Positions 31,845 through 41,074 of a stretch of DNA of 64,000 nt are shown one piece after another; the stretch's first letter is position 1; each line of letters begins with the position of its first letter. The notes under the pieces were generated by a model. That model was not told the origin of the DNA and did no database searches. It saw only the letters and a list, made by a program, of their open reading frames with translations. The translations under genes and the position numbers were made by a program. The stretch is from Massilia rhizosphaerae (GTDB taxonomy: Bacteria > Pseudomonadota > Gammaproteobacteria > Burkholderiales > Burkholderiaceae_D): positions 62,001 through 126,000 of the forward strand of contig NZ_JADKYX010000004.1 of NCBI RefSeq assembly GCF_016093545.1, read 5' to 3'.

Positions 31845-33004
31845 GGTTTAATCCCGCTGGCCTGTGCGACGGTCCCGGTTTTACCTGGAGGCATATAGTA
31901 GGAACCTTCCGGCGCGCCGGGGACCCTGACGCGGAATTTCAGGCCCGAGAGCAGCTTGTCCCACAGCGCGACCGCTTCGTCGTCGCTGAGTGAAGCGGCT
32001 TTGGCCGCGCCGACAACGTTGTGCTCGACCTTGGTGAACATGGCGACGCCGAACTCGGACGGATTGGCGACGTCTTTCGGCGTGCCGACGAATCCCCACT
32101 CGAAATCGTGCGTGCCATCCGGCCTGCGGATGAGGGATTCTTCGCCGTGCCAGTGTTGCACGTCCCGCTTCCCTTCGCGCAGCAGGGTCCGGTCCGGGTA
32201 ATTGCTTCCCTGCTGTTCCTGTGCCTGTCGAATGCGCGCCAGCAAGGATAGCTCTTCCACTTTCATTCGCGCGAACTCTTCCTTGGAATAGTCGGAATAC
32301 GCGTCCTTGTTCGAACTGATCGAAAAGGTCACGTCGGGCAGGCTGGGTAAATAGATGCCGGCACTGATCATCTCTTGGTCGCCATAAAAAGAACTGGCCA
32401 TGAATCCGTGCTCGATGCAATAGCCTTCTTCGGAGGGGATGTCGTCTTCCGTCCGCAGGCGCAGGGTTTTTGCCCGCGTGGCTTCTTGTGCAGCAGCTTG
32501 ATCCTCGGACTTTGCCGCATCAGGGGCAACTCCTCCACGCAAAAGAAATATAAAATCCCCCATGTTGATATACGTATTAAAAAAATGGAGGTTGAGCTCT
32601 TTGGCGGCCTTACTGTCATAATAGCGAAACTGCCAGCTGCCTTCGATTGGCCCCGGTTTGTTATAGGTTATTTCCGCAGTTTTGTCAGCTCTCTTTATTT
32701 TGGCGATATCTTGCTCGACCTTTGCTTTGATTGCTTCCCTGTTGCCCGGAAAGACATAGACCCTGGAGGGAAAAGACGCTTCCCCTTGGATCACCTGTGC
32801 TTCCTTAGGAACGGTAAGTGCATATCGACCAAAGCACACAAGCTTGGTTTCTTTGAACATGCTCATTAATCGCGGGCTCAGTGCGACGGCTTCAGGCACG
32901 GCATTCTCCTTGTAAGTATATTTCTTTGAGCAGGCGACAAGCGGCGCCGCCAGCATCAAGGCGAAGCAGCATCCAGTCAATACGGTCCGATACTTTGTAC
33001 GCAT
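31841..33004 (-). CDS. Tli4-like immunity lipoprotein for a T6SS phospholipase
   Basis: 387 residues from MRTKYRTVL (ATG 33004; an ATG at 33016 overlapping the lipase stop is also possible). The lipoprotein signal ends LVACSKK, so the protein should reside in the periplasm, where a self-delivered lipase would act. The region TKLVCFGRYALTVPKEAQV, the conserved SPRLMSMF stretch and the C-terminal half (WHGEESLIRRPDGTHDFEW) resemble the Tli4 family. It follows the Tle4-like gene directly. Local GC falls to about 40% in places (near 32.5 kb), unlike the rest of the window. Confidence 0.82.
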   Translation of the reverse strand: MRTKYRTVLTGCCFALMLAAPLVACSKKYTYKENAVPEAVALSPRLMSMFKETKLVCFGRYALTVPKEAQVIQGEASFPSRVYVFPGNREAIKAKVEQDIAKIKRADKTAEITYNKPGPIEGSWQFRYYDSKAAKELNLHFFNTYINMGDFIFLLRGGVAPDAAKSEDQAAAQEATRAKTLRLRTEDDIPSEEGYCIEHGFMASSFYGDQEMISAGIYLPSLPDVTFSISSNKDAYSDYSKEEFARMKVEELSLLARIRQAQEQQGSNYPDRTLLREGKRDVQHWHGEESLIRRPDGTHDFEWGFVGTPKDVANPSEFGVAMFTKVEHNVVGAAKAASLSDDEAVALWDKLLSGLKFRVRVPGAPEGSYYMPPGKTGTVAQASGIKP

Positions 33005-33006
33005 AC

Positions 33007-34839
33007 TCAACCCCATTTCGCAGTTTCGGCAATCTTCACGATTGAATACAGCATCGATGTCAGGACGTGCGAATTCGCATAACTGCCCTGGTGTTCATAA
33101 CCGCTCCCTTTGGCACTCCCATGTGGGAATAACGTGCCGGTAATTTTGCGCGCCGAGCGTTCGGCCGGCACCGTTTCGTCGCCGGCCGCATCCATCGGCT
33201 GTAATTTCAGCGTCAACACCCTGTTTCCCGCTTGTACTGTCAACGTTCCCTTTTTGTCATCAGTCAACAGCTTCCAGCTGTCGGCCGGCGGCAGGGTGAT
33301 TGTCCGGCTATCCCAAACCTCTGGGTTCATGACTTTAAAGACCAAGTTTCCATAGCTTTTGTGCTCATCCGATGCGCAATAGCTGGCGAAGCACTGCGTC
33401 GGGTGGAACGTCGTTTCAATGGCACCGAGGAATCCATTTGCGCTTTTCAGGCGTTTTCGCACATTTTCTAGGCCTCCGCCATCCAGGGACAGAACGTTGC
33501 CCGGGTTCACCCATCTCGGATTTATAAGGCGCCACCAGTTATTCTGTGGCTGCAGGTAAATGCTTTCGAGTGCATTTTCGTCCCCCTTGGGCCAGCTGCG
33601 GATCGTCCTGCCACACCCATCCACGACCTTCAGCCATTCCTTGCCGTAGGCCGCGGCGGGCAATAATTCCAGCGGGCCGGGGGTATTGGCAAGAATCGCT
33701 GTCGCATGCTGGCCATCGATAGCGACAATTTCGGCGAAGATTTCTGCCTTCGTGCCTTCCTTTTCCTGGAACCCGAAGCGCATGCGCCGATAAGCGGCGG
33801 CAGCGCCCACCGTCGGCATGACACTGTGGTACATGCCCAGCACTTTCACCGTCTTGTCGTTCAGCAGATTTCCGTAATCAGGGTGGATCAGCGCGCGCGC
33901 CAGGATGCCGCCCATGCTGTGCGTCACGATGATGACCTCATCGCATTTGAAGCCGCGCCTCTGGTATCCGAGAATCAATGCACGTATGCGGTTGGCGATC
34001 ACAATGGCCGATTCCCCGTTGCTCTTCAGGAAGTTATATCCCATCGCATGCACCGGATACCAGCAAGCTGAGATCTTTTTGATGTCCGCTGCGGTAATCG
34101 CCTTTCCCGATAAGGCGCCAAAGCTTTTCGGATCGACGAAAACCGATTCCCACATCGAATGCACCTGCCCCTTTACGACCATATTGTTGAGGAACATTTC
34201 GGCTGTTTTCAGCAGATGCTCATAGGGTCCGGCAAAAAACACTTCGCTCCAGCCGCGCCAACGAGCAACCTGTGCCGGGGTCTGGTGTTTGCGCGACATG
34301 ATACGGGGTTGATTTGGCTGGGTGGGCGACCGAAAAAAATTTTGCCCCAGCAGCGGAGGGATCGGCCCGAGGCCGTCCGGGACATTTTGATGACGCGCAT
34401 CCGACTCGCGCGTCTCCTTGCCGTCCGGATCAAAGCGGTCCTTGCTTTCGGTGTAGTGGTAATACTCGACTTCCGTATTCTCAGGGTCAAAGTCGAGCTG
34501 GCGTTGCGCCGGCGATGCGTTTCTGAACCACCCACCCATGCCGGCTTTCCGGACAACGTCGATCGTGCCGGACGCGCTGACCAGGTCGTCGGGGCGCCAT
34601 GCACGATTATCTGTGCGCTTCAATTCATCTTGCCGTTTCTTGGTCATGCGGAGATTGCTACCCATCACGCCGGGCAAAAAAATGACAGGGATGATCTTGC
34701 CGGGAGGGACTTTGACATCATGCCTGACCTTATCTTCAATCTCTGTCAAATAAACCGTGTATTCGGCCCAGCCACCGATACCCTGCGTGAATTCGCCCTG
34801 ATGGTTGCCGCGTTCATTGAGGTTGCTGTCGTTGCTCAT
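33007..34839 (-). CDS. Tle4-like T6SS phospholipase effector
   Basis: 610 residues of the alpha/beta hydrolase type. An N-terminal FLPGVMGSNL (oxyanion region) is followed by the nucleophile elbow THSMGG at residues 306-311, Ser308. The late His candidate is in YANSHVL. These features and the adjacent Tli4-like lipoprotein match the Tle4 group of T6SS lipase effectors. No signal peptide is present, as expected for cargo delivered with VgrG. The start overlaps the vgrG stop (ATGA). GC is well below neighbouring T6SS structural genes, suggesting acquisition by transfer. The target is the periplasmic face of membranes of rival bacteria, by inference from the family. Confidence 0.88.
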   Translation of the reverse strand: MSNDSNLNERGNHQGEFTQGIGGWAEYTVYLTEIEDKVRHDVKVPPGKIIPVIFLPGVMGSNLRMTKKRQDELKRTDNRAWRPDDLVSASGTIDVVRKAGMGGWFRNASPAQRQLDFDPENTEVEYYHYTESKDRFDPDGKETRESDARHQNVPDGLGPIPPLLGQNFFRSPTQPNQPRIMSRKHQTPAQVARWRGWSEVFFAGPYEHLLKTAEMFLNNMVVKGQVHSMWESVFVDPKSFGALSGKAITAADIKKISACWYPVHAMGYNFLKSNGESAIVIANRIRALILGYQRRGFKCDEVIIVTHSMGGILARALIHPDYGNLLNDKTVKVLGMYHSVMPTVGAAAAYRRMRFGFQEKEGTKAEIFAEIVAIDGQHATAILANTPGPLELLPAAAYGKEWLKVVDGCGRTIRSWPKGDENALESIYLQPQNNWWRLINPRWVNPGNVLSLDGGGLENVRKRLKSANGFLGAIETTFHPTQCFASYCASDEHKSYGNLVFKVMNPEVWDSRTITLPPADSWKLLTDDKKGTLTVQAGNRVLTLKLQPMDAAGDETVPAERSARKITGTLFPHGSAKGSGYEHQGSYANSHVLTSMLYSIVKIAETAKWG

Positions 34840-37472
34840 GGCAGGTCGCCTTTCCGTTGAATCGTATAGCTTTCCATTCCCGGACCTTTTTGCAGCCCAG
34901 TACTGCCGTTGGCGGTGGACTTTCCGTCCAGGACTGTCGCGTCGTCCCGGACCAATTTATAGGGAATGTTTTCCGCCGGCTTGCCATCCGTCTGAAGGAA
35001 GTTGACCTCCTGGTCGAAGTGGCAATCGGCCGGTTTTTCGTTGAACGCTTGGGAGACGCTCTTCGGCGCCAGCGTTTCCAGATTGCCGTGAAAGAGAACA
35101 GGCGACGACGTGAAGAATTGCGTTTGATCGCTAATCTCAAGCATGTGATTGCCGCCATGCAGTCGCACGCCTTTCTTGCCCCGGATCTCGACCCAATCCG
35201 ACTCGCTCAGGAGCCGCAGCACCTTATTGGCGATGACTTCCACGTCATCGGTTTGCGCCTGCACGGACACCTTGCCGGCGGCGGCGATCAGCTTCATGCC
35301 GGCCTTGTGCACGAACAGCCGGAACGTCTTGCCGATGCTCGCGAACAGGCCGTCGACGCTGGCGATCGACAAGCTTTTGCCGCTCGTGATGGCGGTATGA
35401 CGGGTACTGGCGATATGGGTGGATTGCGCGGAACTGAGCTCGATGCCCGCCGGGCTAGAGAGGACGAGATGCGGCTCGGACAATTCCGGAAACTCTGCCT
35501 TGCCGCCGCCCCGGATGCCCTGGTTCTGGGATCTGAGGTCCTCGACGGCATCCCCTTGCTGAGGCGCCTGCTTCTCCTGGGCGCCGTAGTGCTGCGCCAT
35601 CCCGACCAACTGCTCCTGCAGGTCCACCGCCGTCGACAGTCGCTGAATCGTCTCGCCCATATCCTTGATATGTGCGGCGGCGCTCGGGCGTCCTTCCGTA
35701 GAGATGAGCATGCCCTGTGCCGCGCGCGCGACACCATGGCCATCAGTCCGCAATTCCCAGCCTTCGCCGCGAGGATCTTTTCTGCCAGATGTATCCTCGA
35801 CGCGGGTAATGTGGCCAAGCGACAGCTGGCTGCACTGATGATCGCTTTTCAACTGCGCCTGGATCTTGCCTGCAGTATCGTCAAGGATCAGGTGATTGCC
35901 GCGCCGGCTCCCTTCGCCTCCCTGCAATTCGCGGCTGCGCAAACCACTCAACGCCCGCTGGCTAGGCAATTGCCAAGGAGGCATGTGTTTGGCGTTGTAC
36001 AGCGCCCCAAGAATCACCGGATGATCGATGTTCGCGTCCAGAAAAACTACCGCCACTTCCTCACCCACCCGCGGCAGGCGAATATTCCCGAACCGGCTGC
36101 CCGCGCCCGGCGACATGACGCGCAGCCACGCGGAACTGTTCTCGTCGTAGTTGCCCAGCCGGTCCCAGTGGTGTTGGATCTTGACGCGTCCGTAGCCATC
36201 GGTATGGATCTCGGCACCGGCGGGACCGACCACGACGGCCGTCTGGATGCCGGGATAGGTGCAGGGCCGGCTGTTGTAGTGGCGGCCCGGGCGCCACGGG
36301 ATGTCCTTGCGCACGCACCGGAAGGTGTTCTCGTAATGCGATGGCGCGCCCGGTCCGGCCTGGTAGTTGTTGTTGGCCTCGTGGTCGACGGACAGGATCA
36401 GGTAATGGCGATTCCGGATGCTGGGCTTGGCCGGTTCGCCGTGCCTGGGCGCCCGCAGTTCGGCACTGAAGTGATCGGCCAGCTTGAAGTAGCGGCCCGG
36501 CTGGGCGGTCCGGTCGTTGCCGACGGCCTCGAAGTATTGCGTGTTCGCGTCGCGCTCGCCCATGCGCTGGAAGGCGAGTTTTTCGCCCTCGTTGTGCGTG
36601 CGGAAACCGTACGATCCCGTGTTCTCGTAGATTTCGTACGGGAAGACGTCGCCCTGGTCGTTCAGGGACTCGGCGGTCGAGCGCTGCGCAATCGGGTTCT
36701 TGTAGTCGAAGCTCACCAATGTCGTCTGGCCCGAGCCGATGCGTCGCAAGGGACGCCATTCGCGGATGCCGTCGTCTTCCAGCGAACCCGCCTTGTCGCG
36801 GAACGGAATCGTTTCAGAATCGTCGATGCCGGTCGGGTCGATCGGCCGCACGAGCGTCGTCCTGTCGTACAGCCACAGCGTGTGTCCATCCACCCGGTGC
36901 TCGTAGTGGTACGCCAGCCCCAGCGCTTCCCAGCGGCGGTGCAAATGGTTGTAGTCGGTCTCGTCGTACTGGTTCGCGCAGGTCATCCGCGGAAATTCGT
37001 CGACGATGTGTGTGCGCCAGTCGGCCTGGCGGTAATGCGCGAAGGTGAGTTCGGTCAGTTCGATGACGCTCTTGCCGTGGAACGACACGTTGTCCTTGCG
37101 CAGCTTGGCGAATGCCAGCCACGGTTCGAGCACCATGCGGTAGAACGCGAAACCGCCGTCGGCGCGCAGGAATTGGAATTCGGCGACGTAGCCGTTGAAG
37201 TAGCGCAATGAGCCGTCTTCGCGCACGACGGATATCGTCACCATTCGCGCCATCATCGACTTCAGGGGAATCCGCGCGTCATCGGACAGGAGTTCGACGT
37301 CGAAGCGGAAACAGCGCGAGACTTCCTCGTGTGCGCGCAATCGGTTGGGCAGGAGGATGGCGTCCGGTCCGTCGCCGCGTGGGAACGCCAGGCGTATCAA
37401 GCGGTCGTGCTGCGCACCGAGACCGAACGCCGACAGCGCGGCGCCCGCCGCGATCGCTTGGCTCCCATCCAT
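34836..37472 (-). CDS. vgrG: VgrG spike protein with DUF2345 and C-terminal extension
   Basis: 878 residues. The gp27-like part covers about residues 25-390 (ANQYDETDYNHLHRRWEALGLAYHYEH). The gp5-like OB region is near 410-500 (HTDGYGRVKIQHHWDR ... RLPRVGEEVAVVFLDAN). A DUF2345-like region lies around 640-790. A C-terminal extension (NEKPADCHFDQEVNFLQTDGKPAENIPYKL) is a typical effector-docking tail. The start has GGAGG upstream. GC is near 65-67% in the first two thirds and drops to about 55% in the last third, so the tail may have been exchanged together with the effector genes downstream. Confidence 0.95.
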   Translation of the reverse strand: MDGSQAIAAGAALSAFGLGAQHDRLIRLAFPRGDGPDAILLPNRLRAHEEVSRCFRFDVELLSDDARIPLKSMMARMVTISVVREDGSLRYFNGYVAEFQFLRADGGFAFYRMVLEPWLAFAKLRKDNVSFHGKSVIELTELTFAHYRQADWRTHIVDEFPRMTCANQYDETDYNHLHRRWEALGLAYHYEHRVDGHTLWLYDRTTLVRPIDPTGIDDSETIPFRDKAGSLEDDGIREWRPLRRIGSGQTTLVSFDYKNPIAQRSTAESLNDQGDVFPYEIYENTGSYGFRTHNEGEKLAFQRMGERDANTQYFEAVGNDRTAQPGRYFKLADHFSAELRAPRHGEPAKPSIRNRHYLILSVDHEANNNYQAGPGAPSHYENTFRCVRKDIPWRPGRHYNSRPCTYPGIQTAVVVGPAGAEIHTDGYGRVKIQHHWDRLGNYDENSSAWLRVMSPGAGSRFGNIRLPRVGEEVAVVFLDANIDHPVILGALYNAKHMPPWQLPSQRALSGLRSRELQGGEGSRRGNHLILDDTAGKIQAQLKSDHQCSQLSLGHITRVEDTSGRKDPRGEGWELRTDGHGVARAAQGMLISTEGRPSAAAHIKDMGETIQRLSTAVDLQEQLVGMAQHYGAQEKQAPQQGDAVEDLRSQNQGIRGGGKAEFPELSEPHLVLSSPAGIELSSAQSTHIASTRHTAITSGKSLSIASVDGLFASIGKTFRLFVHKAGMKLIAAAGKVSVQAQTDDVEVIANKVLRLLSESDWVEIRGKKGVRLHGGNHMLEISDQTQFFTSSPVLFHGNLETLAPKSVSQAFNEKPADCHFDQEVNFLQTDGKPAENIPYKLVRDDATVLDGKSTANGSTGLQKGPGMESYTIQRKGDLP

Positions 37473-37548
37473 GTATCGCCTCCGGTGGTTGATCAGCTAT
37501 CTGATTTCCGTCGGTTAAGGTACTCAACAGGGTGCTACATAACCTTGA

Positions 37549-38625
37549 TCAGCAGCAAGCAGCGGTCTCGGCGGCGCGATCCTGCCGTTCCGCCGTCAGC
37601 CGGAGGGTGGATCGGATGTCGGCCCGACTCGCCTTGCCCGCACTCACGGTCAGGAAGGTGTTCCACCCCAGGCGTTTCCGGTCCTGTCCCTTGGTTCTCA
37701 AAGTCATGGGCTTGAGGCATGGCTTTTCCAGCAAGAGCCTGATTTCATATTGAATCGACGGCACGGCAAACAGGCTGACCATGTCCTTCAACGCGTCGCG
37801 CGACCGGCCATGCGGCAGGAAAGCCTTTGCCGTTTCCTCGTCCAGGGGGCCGATGTGCAGGCGGACGCGCACGTCGCTGCGCCACGTGCGCGTGCCCAGG
37901 GCGGCGCCGAAGCCGAGGGTGGGATCGGTAACGCCGAGCGTGCTGCACATCTTTGCCGGAATCGGATCCCAGGCGCCGACGAATTCCTCGATACGCACGG
38001 GAACGCCGAAGTAGTCGCCCAGCACGCGCTCCACGGTCGATGCGGCGATCGGGCGTGTCCGGAGCAATCCGGCGTAGAAGGCAGCCGCTTCCGGGGGAAT
38101 CGATGCAAATGCGCTGGCAGGCCCGAAACTGCCGGGGCGCAGGCCACCCAGCGCAATCAGCAGCGGAAGCAGATCGTCCCGGGCGCGCGTGTTCAAGCCA
38201 TGTTCGACGCGGTATTTGCCCCACGCTTCGTAGAACAGGCCGACGGCCCGGTTCGCAAACAGGTCGATGAACGGCTTCCAGCTTTCGTCCGTGCCCAGGT
38301 GCGCCTTGGCGGCCGCCCGTTCGGTGTCGTGCAGGGGCAAGGTGCCGCTTGCGCCCAGCAGCCCGACGAAAGCGGGGGTGATGTGAATGCGCGGTACGGC
38401 GCCGGCCGATTCGACGTGCATGCCTTCGATCTCGCTTGCCGGAAACGCCAGCGACAGGCTGTTACGAAAGCGCAGCACCCGGTCGAATGCCTGGGCGTAC
38501 GGGATGCCTTGTTGATGCAGCATCCGCACCAGGATGTTCAGCAGTTGCGCGAACCGGTAGCGGTAGGGCGCCGCGACCAGGCGCTGCATCATGACAGCGG
38601 CATGCTCCCGCTTCGCGGTTTGCAT
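37549..38625 (-). CDS. tssG: T6SS baseplate subunit TssG
   Basis: 358 residues from the ATG at 38625, which has AGAGGAA about 8 bp upstream and lies inside the end of tssF. A later ATG (38592) overlapping the tssF stop is an alternative. Family features are the N-terminal RYRFAQLLNILVRML, FRNSLSLAFPASEIEG, HITPAFVGLLGASGTLPLHDTE and the central FIDLFANRAVGLFYEAWGKYR. TssG joins two TssF copies and TssE in the baseplate wedge that docks TssK. Length and motifs look complete. Confidence 0.93.
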   Translation of the reverse strand: MQTAKREHAAVMMQRLVAAPYRYRFAQLLNILVRMLHQQGIPYAQAFDRVLRFRNSLSLAFPASEIEGMHVESAGAVPRIHITPAFVGLLGASGTLPLHDTERAAAKAHLGTDESWKPFIDLFANRAVGLFYEAWGKYRVEHGLNTRARDDLLPLLIALGGLRPGSFGPASAFASIPPEAAAFYAGLLRTRPIAASTVERVLGDYFGVPVRIEEFVGAWDPIPAKMCSTLGVTDPTLGFGAALGTRTWRSDVRVRLHIGPLDEETAKAFLPHGRSRDALKDMVSLFAVPSIQYEIRLLLEKPCLKPMTLRTKGQDRKRLGWNTFLTVSAGKASRADIRSTLRLTAERQDRAAETAACC

Positions 38626-40415
38626 CGGAATAGTTCCTCTCCTGATTGATGCGACAGGATGACCAGTTCGATAAAACTGTTCATTTGGACATACAACGCA
38701 AAGAACTGGTCGATGACCTGCACGAACAGGTGCAGGCCGGCGCCGACGAAGGCTTCTTCGTCGATCGTCAGGCGCACCTCGGTCCCGTGCGCCAGGGACG
38801 CTCCGCGCTTGTGCCGGATCCATGCGGTCGCCTCGGCATGGTCGAGCCCGACGACGCCGGCGATCTGCCGCCGCGTGACCGCGGACCCGGTGACGTCGTA
38901 CAGCGCCAGCATTTCGCGCAGGCCGGCAGCCCCTTCCTGTGCGAGGGCGTGATGGTTGAGCGTCAGGTGCGAGATGAGGCGCCAGTGGGCGCCCCGGCCG
39001 TTTTCCAGGCGATGGGGACGGGTGGGCCGGCGCAGAAAGCGTATTCGCGTTCCCTGGTCCGCGCCGGGAAAGGACAGGTCGCTGTCGGTCGAGCCGCATT
39101 TCAACAGGCAGGGCAGGTCGCGATTGGTGCAGGTGAGGTCGATCGACAGCGTCGTCTGCTCGACCGCGAGCGGCTCGCCGTCCGTGTCGACGAGCGCAAT
39201 GACCTTTTCGTGGCCCGGGCTGGCGACCGCCAGCGTGTCGTCATGGCGCAATATCCAGTAACGGCCCTGATGCGCATCGTTCTCGCCGTGCCGCAGCGCA
39301 TAGAAGGGGCGGAATTCGACCGGCGCAATGGCCTTGCCCTGCTGCCGCACCATGTGGACCCGGTCGACCGAATACACCTCGTACGCCGCCGCATGGCCGG
39401 CATGTGCGAGCACGCTGTATTCCGCGGTCCGCTCGTCGTATTGGATCGGGACGCCCGGCTGGCTGAACAGATTGACGACCGGGGTGCAGCCGGTCAGCAG
39501 GCTGTGCGCCGACAGGCCGGCGAGCATCCTGGCCTGATCCGAGCCCGGCGCCACGCCCGCCAGCGCCAGGTGCAGCGTGAAGCGGGTGCACTCCGCGGGC
39601 AGCCGGGCGCGCAGCGCGGCCAGGTCGACGTCGATGAAGTTGAATTTTTCCGGGAAGGCGAAATACTCGGCAAGAATCCGGTAGGCGCGGTGCGAGCGGG
39701 CTTCGAACGGGATCAGGGCGTCGTCGTCGCCGAAGCCGGCCGCCGCGATCGGTATCGCGGCGAGCTTTATCCAAGTCTCGTCTGCTTCCACCTGGACGTA
39801 TGCCGCCGCCGTGCGCATGAACAGCGCGTCGCGCAGTGCCGCGCAAAACGACGGGTCGCCGTCGAGATAGATCCGCAAGGGCGCCGCCGTGCCGGCAGGG
39901 TCCGGGGACGCGAATTCGATGCCGATCGCCGCCGCCGCGCCCGGCGGGAGCCGGGTCGAGGACGGCGCGCGGATCACGGCATCGAACCGGGCGGATGCGA
40001 TGGCGGCCGTGGACGGCGCGATATCGTATGCGGTCCGGAACGTGCAGCGCACGCCGCCCACCGGCGCCGATTCGACCAGCGTCCCGCGCGGGAAGCCGGC
40101 GGTGCCGGCGGCGCCCTCCTCGGTAGACGGGAGGAAGCGCACGATCGCGCAGGACGGGAACGGCCTGAGATAGTGCGGAAACAGCAGGTTGAGGAGCGCC
40201 TCCGTGAATTGCGGATACGAGTCGTCCAGGCGCTTGGACACCCGCGCGCACAGCAGGGCGACGGACTGGATCAGGCGTTCCACGTGCGGGTCGTCGCACG
40301 CTTCGCCGCCGAGCTGCAGCTTGGCCGCGACCTTAGGATAGCGCTCGGCGTACTCGCGGCACAGCTGCCGCATGGTGACGAGCTCGCGTTCGTACTGCGC
40401 AAACAGTTCGTCCAT
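38589..40415 (-). CDS. tssF: T6SS baseplate subunit TssF
   Basis: 608 residues. It begins MDELFAQYERELVTMRQLCREYAERYPKVA, a classical TssF start, followed by DPHVERLIQSVALLCARVSKRLDDSYPQFTEALLNLLFPHYLRPFPS. The C-terminal part contains LISHLTLNHHALAQEG and ends with FIELVILSHQSGEELFRCKP. The start is 11 bp after tssE. TssF forms the body of the baseplate wedge. It is intact by length. Confidence 0.95.
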   Translation of the reverse strand: MDELFAQYERELVTMRQLCREYAERYPKVAAKLQLGGEACDDPHVERLIQSVALLCARVSKRLDDSYPQFTEALLNLLFPHYLRPFPSCAIVRFLPSTEEGAAGTAGFPRGTLVESAPVGGVRCTFRTAYDIAPSTAAIASARFDAVIRAPSSTRLPPGAAAAIGIEFASPDPAGTAAPLRIYLDGDPSFCAALRDALFMRTAAAYVQVEADETWIKLAAIPIAAAGFGDDDALIPFEARSHRAYRILAEYFAFPEKFNFIDVDLAALRARLPAECTRFTLHLALAGVAPGSDQARMLAGLSAHSLLTGCTPVVNLFSQPGVPIQYDERTAEYSVLAHAGHAAAYEVYSVDRVHMVRQQGKAIAPVEFRPFYALRHGENDAHQGRYWILRHDDTLAVASPGHEKVIALVDTDGEPLAVEQTTLSIDLTCTNRDLPCLLKCGSTDSDLSFPGADQGTRIRFLRRPTRPHRLENGRGAHWRLISHLTLNHHALAQEGAAGLREMLALYDVTGSAVTRRQIAGVVGLDHAEATAWIRHKRGASLAHGTEVRLTIDEEAFVGAGLHLFVQVIDQFFALYVQMNSFIELVILSHQSGEELFRCKPRSGSMPLS

Positions 40416-40426
40416 GATGATGGGGC

Positions 40427-40906
40427 CTATGACGCGCTGCGCACGCTCTGGATCGAATAGCGCTGGAGCGATGGCTGGAACACGGCGTTGAAATGCATCG
40501 GATCGGCCGCCGGCGCATTCTTCAGTTCGGCGGTGATCACGAAGTCGACCCGGTTGATGGCGCCTTTCCTCGGCTGCAAGGTCGCCGTCACCTTGTGCAG
40601 CCTCGGCTCGTGCCGCTCGATCGCCTCGCGGACCGCGGTGCAGATGCGCTTCTGGTCCGCGTCGCTCGTCATGCACATGCCGGCGAAATCGATCAGGCCA
40701 TAGTTCACGACGGATGCGCCGACCTGGGGATAGCCGGCCAGCGCAGCGGGGAGCAGGGCGGAGCGGGTGTTGAGGAGGGCTTCCAGGTCGCGCGTGATGC
40801 TGTCCTTCCACGCGTCGCTCTTGCCGGCCGGTGCGCGGTACGCGCGCGGCGGGGTGTCGTCATCGGCATCCAGACGGTCGAACAAACCTGGCGTGAAACT
40901 CCGCAT
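40427..40906 (-). CDS. tssE: T6SS baseplate subunit TssE (gp25-like)
   Basis: 159 residues with the gp25/lysozyme-like wedge fold: SITRDLEALLNTRSALLP near residue 35-55, VVNYGLIDFAGM, and IERHEPRLHKVTATL, ending in an FNAVFQPSLQRYSIQ strand. TssE initiates sheath assembly from the baseplate. It is the first gene of the minus-strand T6SS operon and is divergent from tssK with 168 bp between the starts. No sheath genes (tssB, tssC) are adjacent, which is unusual. Confidence 0.93.
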   Translation of the reverse strand: MRSFTPGLFDRLDADDDTPPRAYRAPAGKSDAWKDSITRDLEALLNTRSALLPAALAGYPQVGASVVNYGLIDFAGMCMTSDADQKRICTAVREAIERHEPRLHKVTATLQPRKGAINRVDFVITAELKNAPAADPMHFNAVFQPSLQRYSIQSVRSAS

Positions 40907-40987
40907 GTTGGTTCCTTTAAGGCAAGCCGCCCTGAAGCAGCGGAAGCGTCATTATTGTCGTCTTGCCGAAAATAAAATTGCGTCCGG

Positions 40988-41002
40988 TCAACCGCCGGTT
41001 GA
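40988..41002. promoter_or_regulatory. perfect palindrome between divergent tssE and tssK
   Basis: TCAACCG-C-CGGTTGA, arms of 7 bp around a single C, 81 bp from the tssE start and 72 bp from the tssK start. Its central place in the shared promoter region suggests an operator for a dimeric regulator acting on both arms. No regulator of T6SS is encoded here. Support is symmetry and position only. Confidence 0.35.
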
Positions 41003-41074
41003 TGCGCCAGATCAATAGTCTCCGCGCAATGCCCGCCATGCTTTCTGGAGTGAACCCTGAACGAGGAGGAAGCG

